DNA from: JALONO01 sp038209965
GTDB lineage: Bacteria; Bacteroidota; Bacteroidia; Cytophagales; Thermoflexibacteraceae
Reading direction: 5' to 3'
DNA: 50,552 nucleotides
NCBI GenBank assembly: GCA_038209965.1
Contig: JBBQXF010000019.1
Coordinates: 1-50,552 of the forward strand
The number at the start of each line of letters is the position of its first letter. Position 1 is the stretch's first letter. The notes under the pieces are model-generated. The model saw only the letters and a program-made list of their open reading frames with translations, made no database searches and was not told the origin of the DNA. Below, piece after piece: positions 19,262 through 28,202 of this stretch. Made by a program: the position numbers and the translations under genes.

Positions 19262-20512
19262 ATGTTTGACCTAGATAAATGGCAAGAAATTTTTGGCACG
19301 ATCCGCCAAAACAAACTGCGCACTTTTTTGACTGCTTTTGGGGTGTTCTGGGGTATCTTTATGCTCATGTTGCTCTTGGGGGCGGGCAAGGGGATGCAAA
19401 ACGGAGTGGAACAAGAGTTTGCCGAGGAGGCCCGCAACAGCATCTGGGTCTGGGAAGGCAAGACCTCGCTGCCCCACAACGGCGGAAAACCGGGCCGGAT
19501 CATCCGGTTTGATAACGAAGATTTGCGCCTTTTGTCCAACAACACGGCCCAAGTGGATAAAATTGCCCCGCGCAACCGGGTTTGGGGCGAATACACCATT
19601 ACCCACGAGCGCAAAAATGGGTCGTACCAAGTATTTGGTTCGGTCTATGACTTTTTCCGGATCAATGGGGAGAAACTGAAACAAGGCCGCTTTCTGAACC
19701 GGAGCGACCTCACCGAACAGCGCAAAGTAATCGTGATTGGTGAAAAGGTACGCAAGGTATTGTTTGGCGAAACGGCCGATTCAGTGGGCTTGGGGGCCTA
19801 TGTCGCCATCAAGGGAATCAATTTCCGGGTAGTGGGCACGTTCACCTCCACTGGCAACAATGGGCGCAATGAAGAGCGGGCCTACATCCCTTTCACCACT
19901 TTGCAGTCGGTGTTCAACCAGCCCAACCAAGTCCAAATGTTCGCTGTGACCCCGGTGGGCAACAAACCCGCCTTTGAACTGGAAACTGAGCTGCGATCCA
20001 TGCTGGCCAAGCGGCACAATTTTTCGCCCGATGACAACCAAGCCATCGAACTGTGGAACAACGAAGAGAATTTCAAGCGCTTTACGGGCCTGTTTGCGGG
20101 CATTGAGAGTTTTGTGTGGGTGGTGGGCATCGGGACGCTCATTGCGGGCATCATTGGGGTGAGCAACATCATGATGATCATTGTCAAGGAACGCACCAAA
20201 GAGATCGGGGTGCGCAAGGCCCTCGGGGCCACTCCCTTCAGTATTGTCAGCTTGATCATCCAAGAATCGGTTTTTATCACTGGTATGGCGGGCTACATCG
20301 GCATGGCAACGGGAATTGGCCTGCTGGACGGCCTGCGTTACCTGATTGAGGCCACCGGGGCCGAGTTGCCGTATTTCACCCGCCCGGAGGTAGATGTGTA
20401 CGTGGCGGTCGTGTCCACCCTGATTTTGGTGCTTGCTGGCGCTTTGGCCGGGCTGGTTCCCGCCATTCAAGCAGCGAATGTAAAACCGATTGAAGCACTC
20501 CGGGCCGATTAA
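19262..20512 (+). CDS. ABC transporter permease 1 (MacB/FtsX type)
   Basis: A 416-residue permease. The N-terminus has the family's short amphipathic lead MFDLDKWQEIFGTIRQNKLR, then TM1 (TAFGVFWGIFMLMLLLGAG, about 24-42), a MacB-type periplasmic domain (about 45-280), and three C-terminal helices of the FtsX domain with the cytoplasmic coupling motif VKERTKEIGVRKALGATP between TM2 and TM3. The C-terminal helix leads to LVPAIQAANVKPIEALR, also a hallmark. With the upstream ATPase it makes a complete exporter module. It is about the same length as the permease at 22999 and is similar in the same blocks, so the two are paralogs and could form a heterodimer. The substrate is unknown. Confidence 0.93.
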   Translation: MFDLDKWQEIFGTIRQNKLRTFLTAFGVFWGIFMLMLLLGAGKGMQNGVEQEFAEEARNSIWVWEGKTSLPHNGGKPGRIIRFDNEDLRLLSNNTAQVDKIAPRNRVWGEYTITHERKNGSYQVFGSVYDFFRINGEKLKQGRFLNRSDLTEQRKVIVIGEKVRKVLFGETADSVGLGAYVAIKGINFRVVGTFTSTGNNGRNEERAYIPFTTLQSVFNQPNQVQMFAVTPVGNKPAFELETELRSMLAKRHNFSPDDNQAIELWNNEENFKRFTGLFAGIESFVWVVGIGTLIAGIIGVSNIMMIIVKERTKEIGVRKALGATPFSIVSLIIQESVFITGMAGYIGMATGIGLLDGLRYLIEATGAELPYFTRPEVDVYVAVVSTLILVLAGALAGLVPAIQAANVKPIEALRAD

Positions 20513-20707
20513 TAACCTGTAAAAGTGTTTATTCAGCCTTTATTGGGCAGTCGACCACTGGTTACATGACTTTAACCGGGGATGAACAGCTTTTTAAATG
20601 GGTAATATTGATGATCCAAGGGCTAGACGCTTCCTGAAATTTACCAGAATGATACTAAAATAAAACTGTCTCGCTCTAATCTCGGTTGAATATAAAAATA
20701 TCAAAAA

Positions 20708-21130
20708 ATGGTGGCAAAACATAATTTAGAAGATTTCAAACCAAATGTCAAAATCAAGCTTGCTGCCCTTTGGACATCGGTGACACTTTGCTACTTGTAT
20801 GGGGACTATTTTGAGCTTTATGTCCCCCAAAAAGTTGCTGGATTGATTAGTGGTGACAATATGTTGGATGATCCAATCAAATTATTTTTGGCAGCCGTTT
20901 TAATGGCCATTCCGTCATTAATGGTTTTCGGTTCTATTGCATTGAAACCGTTGATCAACAAGTGGTTAAACATCAGTTTTGGGGTATTTTTCACCCTTAT
21001 TATGTTGCTCATAGTCTTTAATTCCATTGTTCCATGGCTGAGTTTTTATGTGTTTTTAGCCATCGTGGAAAGCGTCATTACTTCGCTCATTGTGTGGTAC
21101 GCGTGGAATTGGCCGAAACAATTGCCGTGA
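20708..21130 (+). CDS. DUF6326-like four-helix membrane protein
   Basis: A 140-residue inner-membrane protein with about four hydrophobic helices. The opening NVKIKLAALWTSVTLCYLYGDYFELYVP resembles DUF6326 proteins, found in Bacteroidota and Actinobacteria and not characterised. Codon use is much more AT-rich than in the permease genes either side, and the 195-base spacer upstream is also AT-rich. The next gene is a DUF4386 protein in the same direction; such small membrane proteins are often gained together. Both sit between the two permeases of the ABC locus. The family name is from memory of the sequence pattern. Confidence 0.7.
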   Translation: MVAKHNLEDFKPNVKIKLAALWTSVTLCYLYGDYFELYVPQKVAGLISGDNMLDDPIKLFLAAVLMAIPSLMVFGSIALKPLINKWLNISFGVFFTLIMLLIVFNSIVPWLSFYVFLAIVESVITSLIVWYAWNWPKQLP

Positions 21131-21163
21131 AAAGTTCATCGCGAGAATTTAACCAATCCAAAA

Positions 21164-21859
21164 ATGACTACCAACAAAGCGAAGGCAAGAACTGGCTGGA
21201 TTAGTGTACTTAATTGTCGTGCTGATGGGAATAATGAGCTTACTCTATGTACCTTCCAAATTGTTTGTTTGGGACAATACCGCCGTAACTTTTACCAATA
21301 TTTCCGCTAACGAAACATTGTTCCGGCTTGGTTTTTTAAGTAGTTTGGTTACTGTTATTGTCTTTTTATTGTTGCCATTTGCGCTATGTCAATTGTTCAA
21401 TCATGTCCATAAAATGTACGCTTTGTTAATGGTGGTTTTAGCAGTGGTCAGCGTGCCGGTCTCTTTGGCAAATATTGGGAATCGATTTACCGTACTGGAT
21501 CTGATTGCTCAAGCCACGCCTCTTGAGGGGCTTGAATTGGGCAAATTGCAAGCGCAAGTGATGTTTTACCTTCAAGCTTATAGCTATGACAACCCAATTG
21601 TCTCTATTTTTTGGGGACTTTGGTTATTGCCTTTTGGCTATCTGATTTTTAAATCGGACTTTTGCCAAAAATCTTGGGTGTTTTCCTGATGTTTGGCTGT
21701 TTTGGCTATATTGTCAATTTTGCTGGTCGTTTTATGTTTCCAAGCTATGAAGACACCATTATTGCCTCCTATGTAAGCATCTATGGGAGTATCGGTGAAA
21801 TTGGCATTTGCTTGTGGCCTTTGATTATGGGAGCCAAAGAGACAAAACAACCGGTCTGA
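21164..21859 (+). pseudogene. DUF4386 membrane protein gene with two compensating frameshifts
   Basis: The gene starts at ATG 21164 (MTTNKAKART), shifts near 21194 where one extra G appears to be present (ACTGGCTGG; ACTGCTGG would give RTAGLVYLIVV), reads through MSLLYVPSKLFVWDNTA ... FRLGFLSSLVTV ... IFWGLWLLPFGYLIFKS, and shifts back near 21657 where one G seems missing, ending PKILGVFLMFGCFGY ... IGEIGICLWPLIMGAKE. Corrected, it is a roughly 230-residue six-helix DUF4386 protein. Two opposite shifts leave the main body in one frame. Either both are assembly errors or the gene is decaying. The DNA is AT-rich like the DUF6326 neighbour. Confidence 0.75.
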
Positions 21860-21986
21860 AAATAAGTCCGGTCACAGCGGCGATTTGGTCAAATTGGGGA
21901 CAAAAAAAGGGCAAACTTACATAACATCGGTAGTCGTGGCAGAATGGAAAATAGATGCTTGAAGTCAAGCAAACCCAACGAATGAA

Positions 21987-22019
21987 TTGCCCAAATCACT
22001 GGAACTTGATGTAATTTAG
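21987..22019 (+). promoter_or_regulatory. predicted promoter of the Nudix gene
   Basis: TTG at 21987-21989, a 22-base spacer, and TAATTTAG at 22012-22019, one base off TAnnTTTG. The box ends 4 bases before the ATG at 22024, so the mRNA would be nearly leaderless. Confidence 0.4.
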
Positions 22020-22023
22020 CAAT

Positions 22024-22488
22024 ATGCAACCATTTAGCACTGATCATTTGGCCACCCATTTCCCGGTATCTGTCAAGGGGGTGCTGTTGGTGGGCGATCA
22101 AGTAGTGTTGCTCAAAAACGAGCGGAACGAATGGGAACTGCCCGGGGGCAAACTTGAGCGGGGCGAGGATCCCGTCGCTTGTTGCGAGCGCGAATGGCTG
22201 GAGGAAACGCACTTGGCCGTTCGGGCCGTCCGCTTGCTAGATGCTTGGCTCTATCAGGTGTCGGCCGCTACCCAAGTGCTGATCCTCACCTACGGCTGCG
22301 AACTGGTTGATCCCGTCCAGCCCGGCGAATTTCGGATCAGCCACGAGCACAAAGAAGGCCGTCTGTTTGACTTGGCCCATTTGCCCGAAAGCAACACCCC
22401 AGCCGGTTATCTGGCTTCGGTGAGGGCGTGGGAGCGGCTCAGGGCCAGCTTGAGCAATCGACCAAATTACCATGCTAACAACCATTAA
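22024..22488 (+). CDS. Nudix hydrolase
   Basis: A 154-residue cytosolic pyrophosphohydrolase acting on a nucleoside diphosphate linked to another moiety. The Nudix box spans residues 42-64: G-x5-E-x7-REWLEETHL, with all the acidic metal ligands present (Glu57, Glu60, Glu61) but His in place of the usual glycine near its end (position 63). Upstream, WELPGGKLERGED is typical, and DLAHLPESNTPAGY near the C-terminus is like the substrate-specificity region. Substrate unknown. It precedes the secreted VOC gene by only 9 bases, so these two are probably one transcript. Confidence 0.9.
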   Translation: MQPFSTDHLATHFPVSVKGVLLVGDQVVLLKNERNEWELPGGKLERGEDPVACCEREWLEETHLAVRAVRLLDAWLYQVSAATQVLILTYGCELVDPVQPGEFRISHEHKEGRLFDLAHLPESNTPAGYLASVRAWERLRASLSNRPNYHANNH

Positions 22489-22497
22489 ACACTACCA

Positions 22498-22959
22498 ATG
22501 ATGAACAAACTCAACATTGCACTCCTCCTGCTTATATTGGTCCTCGGGCCGATCCGGGGAATGGCCCAAGACACGCATTATCCCGATAAAATTGGGGTGG
22601 TGCGGCACAACCACATTGCTTTGCAAGTGGCCGATATGAAGGCCAGTGCCCAATTTTATGGGGAATTGCTCGAGTTGGAGCGGATCGAGCTCACCGACCC
22701 CAGACTGAAGGACATCCGGGCGTGGTTCAAGATCGGGGATCAGCAAATTCACCTGCTGGCCGGGCGCACCCAGCCCGTGGTCAACGACCGGAACGGCAGC
22801 CATTTTGCAGTGTTCGTGGCTGATATAGCCCAGACCGAGGCCTACCTCAAAAAGCGTGAAGTGACTTACCACGCCCAGACTCGTTTTGACGGGGTAAAAC
22901 AAATTTACATTGCTGATCCCGATGGCTACTTAGTGGAGTTTAACCAACTGGTAAAATAG
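22498..22959 (+). CDS. secreted VOC (glyoxalase-fold) protein
   Basis: A 153-residue VOC protein with an N-terminal signal peptide (hydrophobic residues 6-20, IALLLLILVLGPIRG, cleavage near MAQ). The VOC fold shows HNHIALQVADMKASAQFYGEL, with His39, then HFAVFVADI with His102 and GYLVEFNQL with Glu147, the usual metal ligands. Secretion of a VOC domain is unusual. Its function (dioxygenase, glyoxalase, resistance) cannot be told. It lies nine bases after the Nudix gene and 39 bases before permease 2, so it could share their transcript. The ATG at 22501 is an equally good start. Confidence 0.85.
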   Translation: MMNKLNIALLLLILVLGPIRGMAQDTHYPDKIGVVRHNHIALQVADMKASAQFYGELLELERIELTDPRLKDIRAWFKIGDQQIHLLAGRTQPVVNDRNGSHFAVFVADIAQTEAYLKKREVTYHAQTRFDGVKQIYIADPDGYLVEFNQLVK

Positions 22960-22998
22960 CCTTTTGTACAATTAATTTACCTTCTATGTCCGTTTTAT

Positions 22999-24255
22999 AT
23001 GTTTGATATCGATAAGTGGAAAGAAATTTATGCCACAGTGAGCAAGCACAAACTGCGCACCGCCTTGACTGCGTTCGGGGTTTTTTGGGGCATTTTTATG
23101 TTGATCGTGCTGTTGGGCTCGGGCAAAGGCTTTGAAAATGGGATCAAACAAAGCATTGATATTTCCCCAAATTCCGTGTTTATGTGGAGCCAGCGCACCA
23201 GCGAACCCTACATGGGCCTGAAAGCTGGCCGTTTCATCCGCTTTAAAAATGAGGATGTGGCCGCCATCCGCGAAAACGTGCCCGAACTGGGCGTGCTGTG
23301 CCCGCGCAATGTGCTCGAGGGCACTTTCACCGTGACGCGGGGGATGAAGAGTGCTGCCACTTTCCAGATTTATGGTGATTATCCCGACTGGGCACGTCTC
23401 AAGAAAATGGACATTCTCAAGGGCCGGTTCATTAACCAGATCGACATCAGCGAACGCCGCAAGGTGTGCGTAGTGGGCGAAGAAGTGGTCAGTGTGCTGT
23501 TCAAGTCCGACGAAGAACCGATCGGCCAGTACATCAGCATCAAGGGCATTTATTTCAAAATCGTGGGCATCCAACGGGGCCTGGGTACTCGGGGCGAAGA
23601 TGTGCGGCAAGATCGGAATACCATTTACATGCCCCAAACGGCCATGCAACAAGCGTATAGTCAGGGCAATTCCGTCTTTTGGTTTGGGATGCTGCCCAAG
23701 CCGGGGATCGCCTCGGCAGTGGTGGAGCAGAAGGCCAAAGAAATATTGATGCAGCGGCACAAGGTGGCCCCCAACGATCTCAAAGCCATTGGTTCAGCCA
23801 ATGTAGAAGAGGAATTTAACCGGATCAACGGTCTTTTTCTCGGCATTGCGGGTTTCAGTTGGTTGGTCAGTTTGGGCACCATCATTGCCGGGATCATCGG
23901 GGTGAGCAATATTATGCTCATTGTGGTGCGGGAGCGCACCAAGGAAATCGGCATCCGCAAAGCCTTGGGCGCCACCCCGTGGAACATTGTCAGCCTGATC
24001 TTGCAAGAGTCGGTCGTCATTACTGCCGTGGCCGGTTACATCGGCTTAGTGGCGGGCATCGGCCTGATCGAGGGGCTGAGCTATGCCCTCAAAAAATTCG
24101 AGGCCGAGGGTGAGTTTTTTGCCAATCCCGAAGTCAATACCACGGTGGCCTTGTCCGCGCTGGTCTTGCTCATCATTTCCGGGGCCATTGCGGGCATTAT
24201 CCCCGCCGCCAAAGCCGCCGCTGTGCGCCCAGTTGTGGCCCTGCGGGATGAATAA
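22999..24255 (+). CDS. ABC transporter permease 2 (MacB/FtsX type)
   Basis: A 418-residue permease, paralog of the one at 19262. It has the same lead (MFDIDKWKEIYATVSKHKLR), TM1 (TAFGVFWGIFMLIVLLGSG), a periplasmic MacB domain, and the coupling block VRERTKEIGIRKALGATPWN between TM2 and TM3, ending AAKAAAVRPVVALRDE. Its periplasmic part differs from permease 1, so they are diverged rather than recent copies. No second ATPase is adjacent, so it probably shares the ATPase at 18497. Convergent with the MFS gene, 16 bases apart. Confidence 0.92.
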   Translation: MFDIDKWKEIYATVSKHKLRTALTAFGVFWGIFMLIVLLGSGKGFENGIKQSIDISPNSVFMWSQRTSEPYMGLKAGRFIRFKNEDVAAIRENVPELGVLCPRNVLEGTFTVTRGMKSAATFQIYGDYPDWARLKKMDILKGRFINQIDISERRKVCVVGEEVVSVLFKSDEEPIGQYISIKGIYFKIVGIQRGLGTRGEDVRQDRNTIYMPQTAMQQAYSQGNSVFWFGMLPKPGIASAVVEQKAKEILMQRHKVAPNDLKAIGSANVEEEFNRINGLFLGIAGFSWLVSLGTIIAGIIGVSNIMLIVVRERTKEIGIRKALGATPWNIVSLILQESVVITAVAGYIGLVAGIGLIEGLSYALKKFEAEGEFFANPEVNTTVALSALVLLIISGAIAGIIPAAKAAAVRPVVALRDE

Positions 24256-24271
24256 CCGAGGGCAAAACTGC

Positions 24272-25579
24272 TTAACCTACCGCTTTCTTGGGCTTCAAGC
24301 TGGCGGCTTTTACGGTCAACAACACCAGCAAACCCGCAAAAAAGAAGGCTGAAAGGGCCAGGGTGCTCCCCCGCATCGATCCGGTGATGGCCACAATGGT
24401 GCCATAGACCGACGTGCCCAGCACCGTCGAGCATTTGTCCAGCACGTCGTAGAAGCTAAAGTAGGAGGCGGTGTCGGTAGTGTTTTCGGGTAAAAGCTTG
24501 GTGTAAGTGGCCCGCGAAAGCGACTGCACCCCGCCCATCACCAAGCCAACCCCGGCTGCCAGCAGGTAAAAAGCCATTTCAGAATAGACAAAATAAGCGG
24601 CAATGCAAACCCCAATCCAGATTATCAAGATCACGATCAGGGCATATCGGTTGCCCTTGCGGTCCGAAACTTTGGCAAATAAGTAGGCCCCAAAAATGGC
24701 CACAACCTGTAACAATAGAATGGTGCCGATCAATTTGCCACCTTCCATTTTCAATTCCTCGGAGCCAAACAAGGCCGCTAAATAAATGGTGGTTTGCACG
24801 CCGGTGTTGTAAAGAAAAAAGGAAACCAAGAACCGCAACGTATCTGGCTGTTGCTTGACTGATTGCCACACTTTGCCCAGTTCATGAAACCCCCGCACCA
24901 AAATATCGGGGGTGATGGGTTTGGGATTTGGGCTGTCGGGCAGGCGTGAAAAAGCAAGTTGGGCGAAGGCTACCCACCAAATGCCCACCGTCAAAAAAGC
25001 GGCCCGGGTAAGCCACAAATTATCGGCAAAGCCGAGGGCCTCATAGTTGAGGATGAACCCCAAGTTGAAGATCAGGAGGAGCACGCTGCCACCGTAGCCA
25101 AAGGAAAAACCCCGGGCACTGACGGCATCGTAACGGTCGGGGGTGGCGATCTCGGGCAGGTAGGCGTTGTAGAATACGAGTGCGCCCGCATAGCCGATGC
25201 TGGCCACCACCGAAGCGATAATGCCCAGTTCTACATTTTCGCCCGTGAACCAAAACAGGGCAATGCAAGCTGTCGATCCCAGCAAAGTGAAAAACCGCAT
25301 GAACATTTTCTTTTTGCCCCCGTAATCGGCAATGCCCGAGAGCACCGGTGAAAGCCCGGCAATGAGCAAAAATGAAAACGAAATCGCGTAGGAATACAAG
25401 GCTGCCCCCTCGAACGGAATGCCAAAAAAGCGGACGGGCATCTGGTCACCAAAGGCCTTGGTCGTGACCGCACCGTAGTAAACCGGGAAAATGGTGGCGG
25501 TGATGACCAAAGAATAGGCCGAGTTGGCCCAGTCAAAAAAGCACCAACCATCAATCGTGCGTTTGTCGTTGAGTAGCAT
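24272..25579 (-). CDS. MFS transporter, UMF1 (Atg22-like) family
   Basis: A 435-residue, about 12-helix major facilitator. The N-terminal DGWCFFDWANSAYSLVITA is the UMF1/Atg22 signature, followed by GLSPVLSGIADYGGKKK (the MFS loop 2-3 motif) and GVQSLSRATYTKLLPENT in the second half. Fungal Atg22 releases amino acids from vacuoles; bacterial members are uncharacterised, so the substrate is unknown. An open frame extends to a TTG at 25642, but the ATG at 25579 gives the family start. Convergent with permease 2, single gene. Confidence 0.88.
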   Translation of the reverse strand: MLLNDKRTIDGWCFFDWANSAYSLVITATIFPVYYGAVTTKAFGDQMPVRFFGIPFEGAALYSYAISFSFLLIAGLSPVLSGIADYGGKKKMFMRFFTLLGSTACIALFWFTGENVELGIIASVVASIGYAGALVFYNAYLPEIATPDRYDAVSARGFSFGYGGSVLLLIFNLGFILNYEALGFADNLWLTRAAFLTVGIWWVAFAQLAFSRLPDSPNPKPITPDILVRGFHELGKVWQSVKQQPDTLRFLVSFFLYNTGVQTTIYLAALFGSEELKMEGGKLIGTILLLQVVAIFGAYLFAKVSDRKGNRYALIVILIIWIGVCIAAYFVYSEMAFYLLAAGVGLVMGGVQSLSRATYTKLLPENTTDTASYFSFYDVLDKCSTVLGTSVYGTIVAITGSMRGSTLALSAFFFAGLLVLLTVKAASLKPKKAVG

Positions 25580-25789
25580 AAACGGGAAAAAGCGTGTTTG
25601 CAAGTTATAAAAACCCTGCACAAGCAGCCAAATTTCCCCCAAATTAATCTTCGGGCCTTGGCCCGCCTTTCTCAGGGAATTGAGATGGGGCCGGACAGGG
25701 CTGTTGGCCCGGACGGTGATCGGACTGCCCGTGGCCAGTTGGGCCAGCAGGCGTTAGTGGCAAAACCCTAGAAAAGGGGAAAAATCACT

Positions 25790-25797
25790 TACCTTTG
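25790..25797 (+). promoter_or_regulatory. -7 box of gatB
   Basis: TACCTTTG, an exact TAnnTTTG, ends 28 bases before the gatB ATG. No -33 TTG is seen at the standard spacing. Confidence 0.5.
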
Positions 25798-25825
25798 CCC
25801 ACTGTTCATCAAAAACACCTTTGGT

Positions 25826-27319
25826 ATGTCCAACATTTCGCCAGCGGTATTGGCGCAATATGAGTTGGTGGTAGGGCTGGAAGTACATTGCCAACTGCTG
25901 ACCCAGAGCAAGATTTTTTCGGCGGATCCTACTTCCTTTGGCGATGCGCCCAACACCAACATCAGCGTGATCACCCTCGCCCACCCGGGCACACTGCCCA
26001 AGTTCAACCAAAAGGCTGCCGAGCTGGCCATTCGCATGGGCTTGGCCTGTGGCAGCGAAATTTCGCGCTACAATATTTTTGATCGAAAAAACTACTTTTA
26101 TCCCGATCTGCCCAAAGGGTTCCAAACTACCCAGGACAGAACGCCAATTTGCCGGGGCGGCCAGGTGTTGGTAAAAATCAAAGATCCTCATACCAAGCTT
26201 GTTCATTCTGAGCTGGTGCAACTCAACCGCATCCATTTGGAAGAAGATGCGGGCAAATCGATCCACGTGGAGGGTTCGCCCGAAACGCTGATCGATCTCA
26301 ACCGAGCGGGCACGGCCCTGATCGAGATAGTGACCGAACCAGTGATCCAGCAAGCGGAAACTGCGGCGGCCTATTTGGCCGAAATCCGCCGGTTGGTGCG
26401 CTACTTGAACATCTGCGATGGCAACATGGAAGAGGGATCCATGCGCTGTGATGCCAACGTGTCGGTGCGCCGCTGGGGCGATCCCCAGCTTGGCCGCAGA
26501 GTGGAAGTAAAAAACATGAACTCGATCCGCAACGTGCAGCGGGCCATTGAGCACGAGTTTGTGCGCCAAGTGGCCTTGGTGGAGGCTGGCAGCCCGATCG
26601 CCTCGGAAACCCGGCTGTTCAACGCCGATTCGGGCCACACTTTTTCCATGCGGAGCAAGGAAGAAATGAACGACTACCGCTATTTTCCCGAGCCCGATCT
26701 GGCCCCTTTTGTGGTGACCGAAGCTTATTTGGCCGAAATTCAAGCCAGCCAGCCGCCATTGCCCCAAGCGTTGCAGGCCAAATTTATGGGGGAGTATGGC
26801 CTGCCCGAGTACGATGCCAGCGTGCTGATCGACGACAAAGCGACGGCGCTGTATTTTGAGGAAACGGCCCAAGGTTGGCCCGGGGGTAGCCTAGCCCACT
26901 ACAAAGCCGCTTCCAATTGGATCATGGGCCCGTTCAAATCGTACCTGAACGACAGTGGGCTGGCCATATCGGCCACGCTCGATCCCGGGAAGTTGCGCGA
27001 GTTGGTGGATCTGGTGGAAAGTGGCAAAGTGCATTTCACGGTAGCCAGTAAATCGCTTTTCCCGGCCATGTTGCAGTCCCCTGGCCCAACTGCGCTGGCC
27101 CTGGCCACTGAACTGCATTTGATCCAGGAGGACGGCGCGGCCACTATCATCCCAATCATTAAAAGAATATTGGACAAATTTCCCAACGAAGTAACCGCTT
27201 ACCGAAAAGGTAAGAAAAACTTGTTGGGAATGTTTATGGGCGAAGTAATGAAAGCTACCAACGGCAAGATAGACCCCAAGAAAGCCAATGAGTTGGTGCG
27301 GGAAGCGCTTGACACTTAA
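25826..27319 (+). CDS. gatB: Asp-tRNA(Asn)/Glu-tRNA(Gln) amidotransferase subunit B
   Basis: The GatB subunit (497 residues) binds the mischarged tRNA and activates the glutamate or aspartate with ATP, so that ammonia from GatA can make Gln- or Asn-tRNA. The N-terminal VVGLEVHCQLLTQSKIFS, then YFYPDLPKGFQTTQ and LEEDAGKSIH, are diagnostic, as is SMRCDANVSVR (near 206-216) and DYRYFPEPDLAPF. The C-terminal 140 residues are the YqeY-like tRNA-binding domain. GatA is 2 kb downstream (29356) but not in the same unit. GatC was not found in the window. The gene ends 10 bases from the convergent methyltransferase. Confidence 0.97.
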   Translation: MSNISPAVLAQYELVVGLEVHCQLLTQSKIFSADPTSFGDAPNTNISVITLAHPGTLPKFNQKAAELAIRMGLACGSEISRYNIFDRKNYFYPDLPKGFQTTQDRTPICRGGQVLVKIKDPHTKLVHSELVQLNRIHLEEDAGKSIHVEGSPETLIDLNRAGTALIEIVTEPVIQQAETAAAYLAEIRRLVRYLNICDGNMEEGSMRCDANVSVRRWGDPQLGRRVEVKNMNSIRNVQRAIEHEFVRQVALVEAGSPIASETRLFNADSGHTFSMRSKEEMNDYRYFPEPDLAPFVVTEAYLAEIQASQPPLPQALQAKFMGEYGLPEYDASVLIDDKATALYFEETAQGWPGGSLAHYKAASNWIMGPFKSYLNDSGLAISATLDPGKLRELVDLVESGKVHFTVASKSLFPAMLQSPGPTALALATELHLIQEDGAATIIPIIKRILDKFPNEVTAYRKGKKNLLGMFMGEVMKATNGKIDPKKANELVREALDT

Positions 27320-27329
27320 CTTAATTAGC

Positions 27330-28106
27330 TTATTTTTCCACCACCGCAAACCAGTCCAAGCATTTTTCCAGCTCGCGGCTGAGGAAAAAATCTTCTAGCC
27401 CAATATTGCCCACCAGATCATTGTTCTGTTTCATCAACGAGTTGCGGTTGAGTCGGTTGAGCAAGTCATAGGGGATTTGCAGCAGGCGGCGAGGCAAGCG
27501 GTGCTGGAGGTCGAACAAATCAAAACGGGTGATTTTCTGAACCGACCGGCGGTTTTCTTCATGGTACTCCATCACTTGGTCGCTGCCCTGGATCCCTTGA
27601 AAATCAACCTTGGAGAAAACTTGGGCCAATAGGCGCTGCAATTGATCGGCTGTGTATTCACGCACGTGCCAAGGATTGCGCGACAAGCTCATGCGGGCGT
27701 TGGGCGTGGCAATGATGGCCTTGCCACCGGGCTTGAGCACTCGCTTGATCTCGCGCAAGAAATACTGGTCGTCCTCAATGTGCTCGATGACCTGCAAAGT
27801 AACCACCACGTCAAATTTATTATCGGGCACGTCCTTGAATGGCGGAATGAAGCAATCAATGAAAGTAAACTTGGGGTAAAGTACCCCCAAATGGTGCAAC
27901 AGTTGGGTGTTTTTATCAATGGCCGTGTAGTGCGTGCAACGTTCTGCAAACACCGTCAAGCCTTTGCCGGTGCCACAGCCTACTTCCAGCAGGTTGCCAT
28001 GCACCAAACCTGCCGCTTTTTTATAGGCAAAAAACAACCGGTTGTTCAGCACATTGTCGCTGGCAATCTCGTACGAAGTGACCTCGGAGGTCTTAAACAT
28101 GGCCAT
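27330..28106 (-). CDS. class I SAM-dependent methyltransferase
   Basis: A 258-residue Rossmann-fold methyltransferase. SAM motif I LLEVGCGTGKGL is at 39-50, the acidic residue of motif II in TAIDKN near 72, motif IV VVVTLQVIEHIEDD near 100-113, and LKPGGKAIIATPN at about 124-136. The C-terminal part (HRLPRRLLQIPYDLLNRLNR) is typical of the UbiE/Methyltransf_11-like proteins that act on small molecules or sugar-linked lipids. The substrate cannot be told. Its stop is 10 bases from the gatB stop. Confidence 0.9.
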   Translation of the reverse strand: MAMFKTSEVTSYEIASDNVLNNRLFFAYKKAAGLVHGNLLEVGCGTGKGLTVFAERCTHYTAIDKNTQLLHHLGVLYPKFTFIDCFIPPFKDVPDNKFDVVVTLQVIEHIEDDQYFLREIKRVLKPGGKAIIATPNARMSLSRNPWHVREYTADQLQRLLAQVFSKVDFQGIQGSDQVMEYHEENRRSVQKITRFDLFDLQHRLPRRLLQIPYDLLNRLNRNSLMKQNNDLVGNIGLEDFFLSRELEKCLDWFAVVEK

Positions 28107-28152
28107 AGTCGGGCTTTTGGTTTTAAAAGCCCCAAATTTATGGCAAATCCTT

Positions 28153-28160
28153 TACATTTG
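28153..28160 (+). promoter_or_regulatory. -7 box of the VOC gene
   Basis: TACATTTG, an exact TAnnTTTG. It ends 42 bases before the ATG at 28203 but only six before an in-frame ATG at 28167. It supports 28203 as the start. Confidence 0.45.
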
Positions 28161-28202
28161 ACGGTAATGGCTGCCCAACGAACTTTAGGCCCGCGACAAC
28201 CC

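Noticed and set aside
27642..28202. Long frame leading into the VOC gene at 28203.
   Set aside because: It is antisense to the methyltransferase gene; the real start is 28203.
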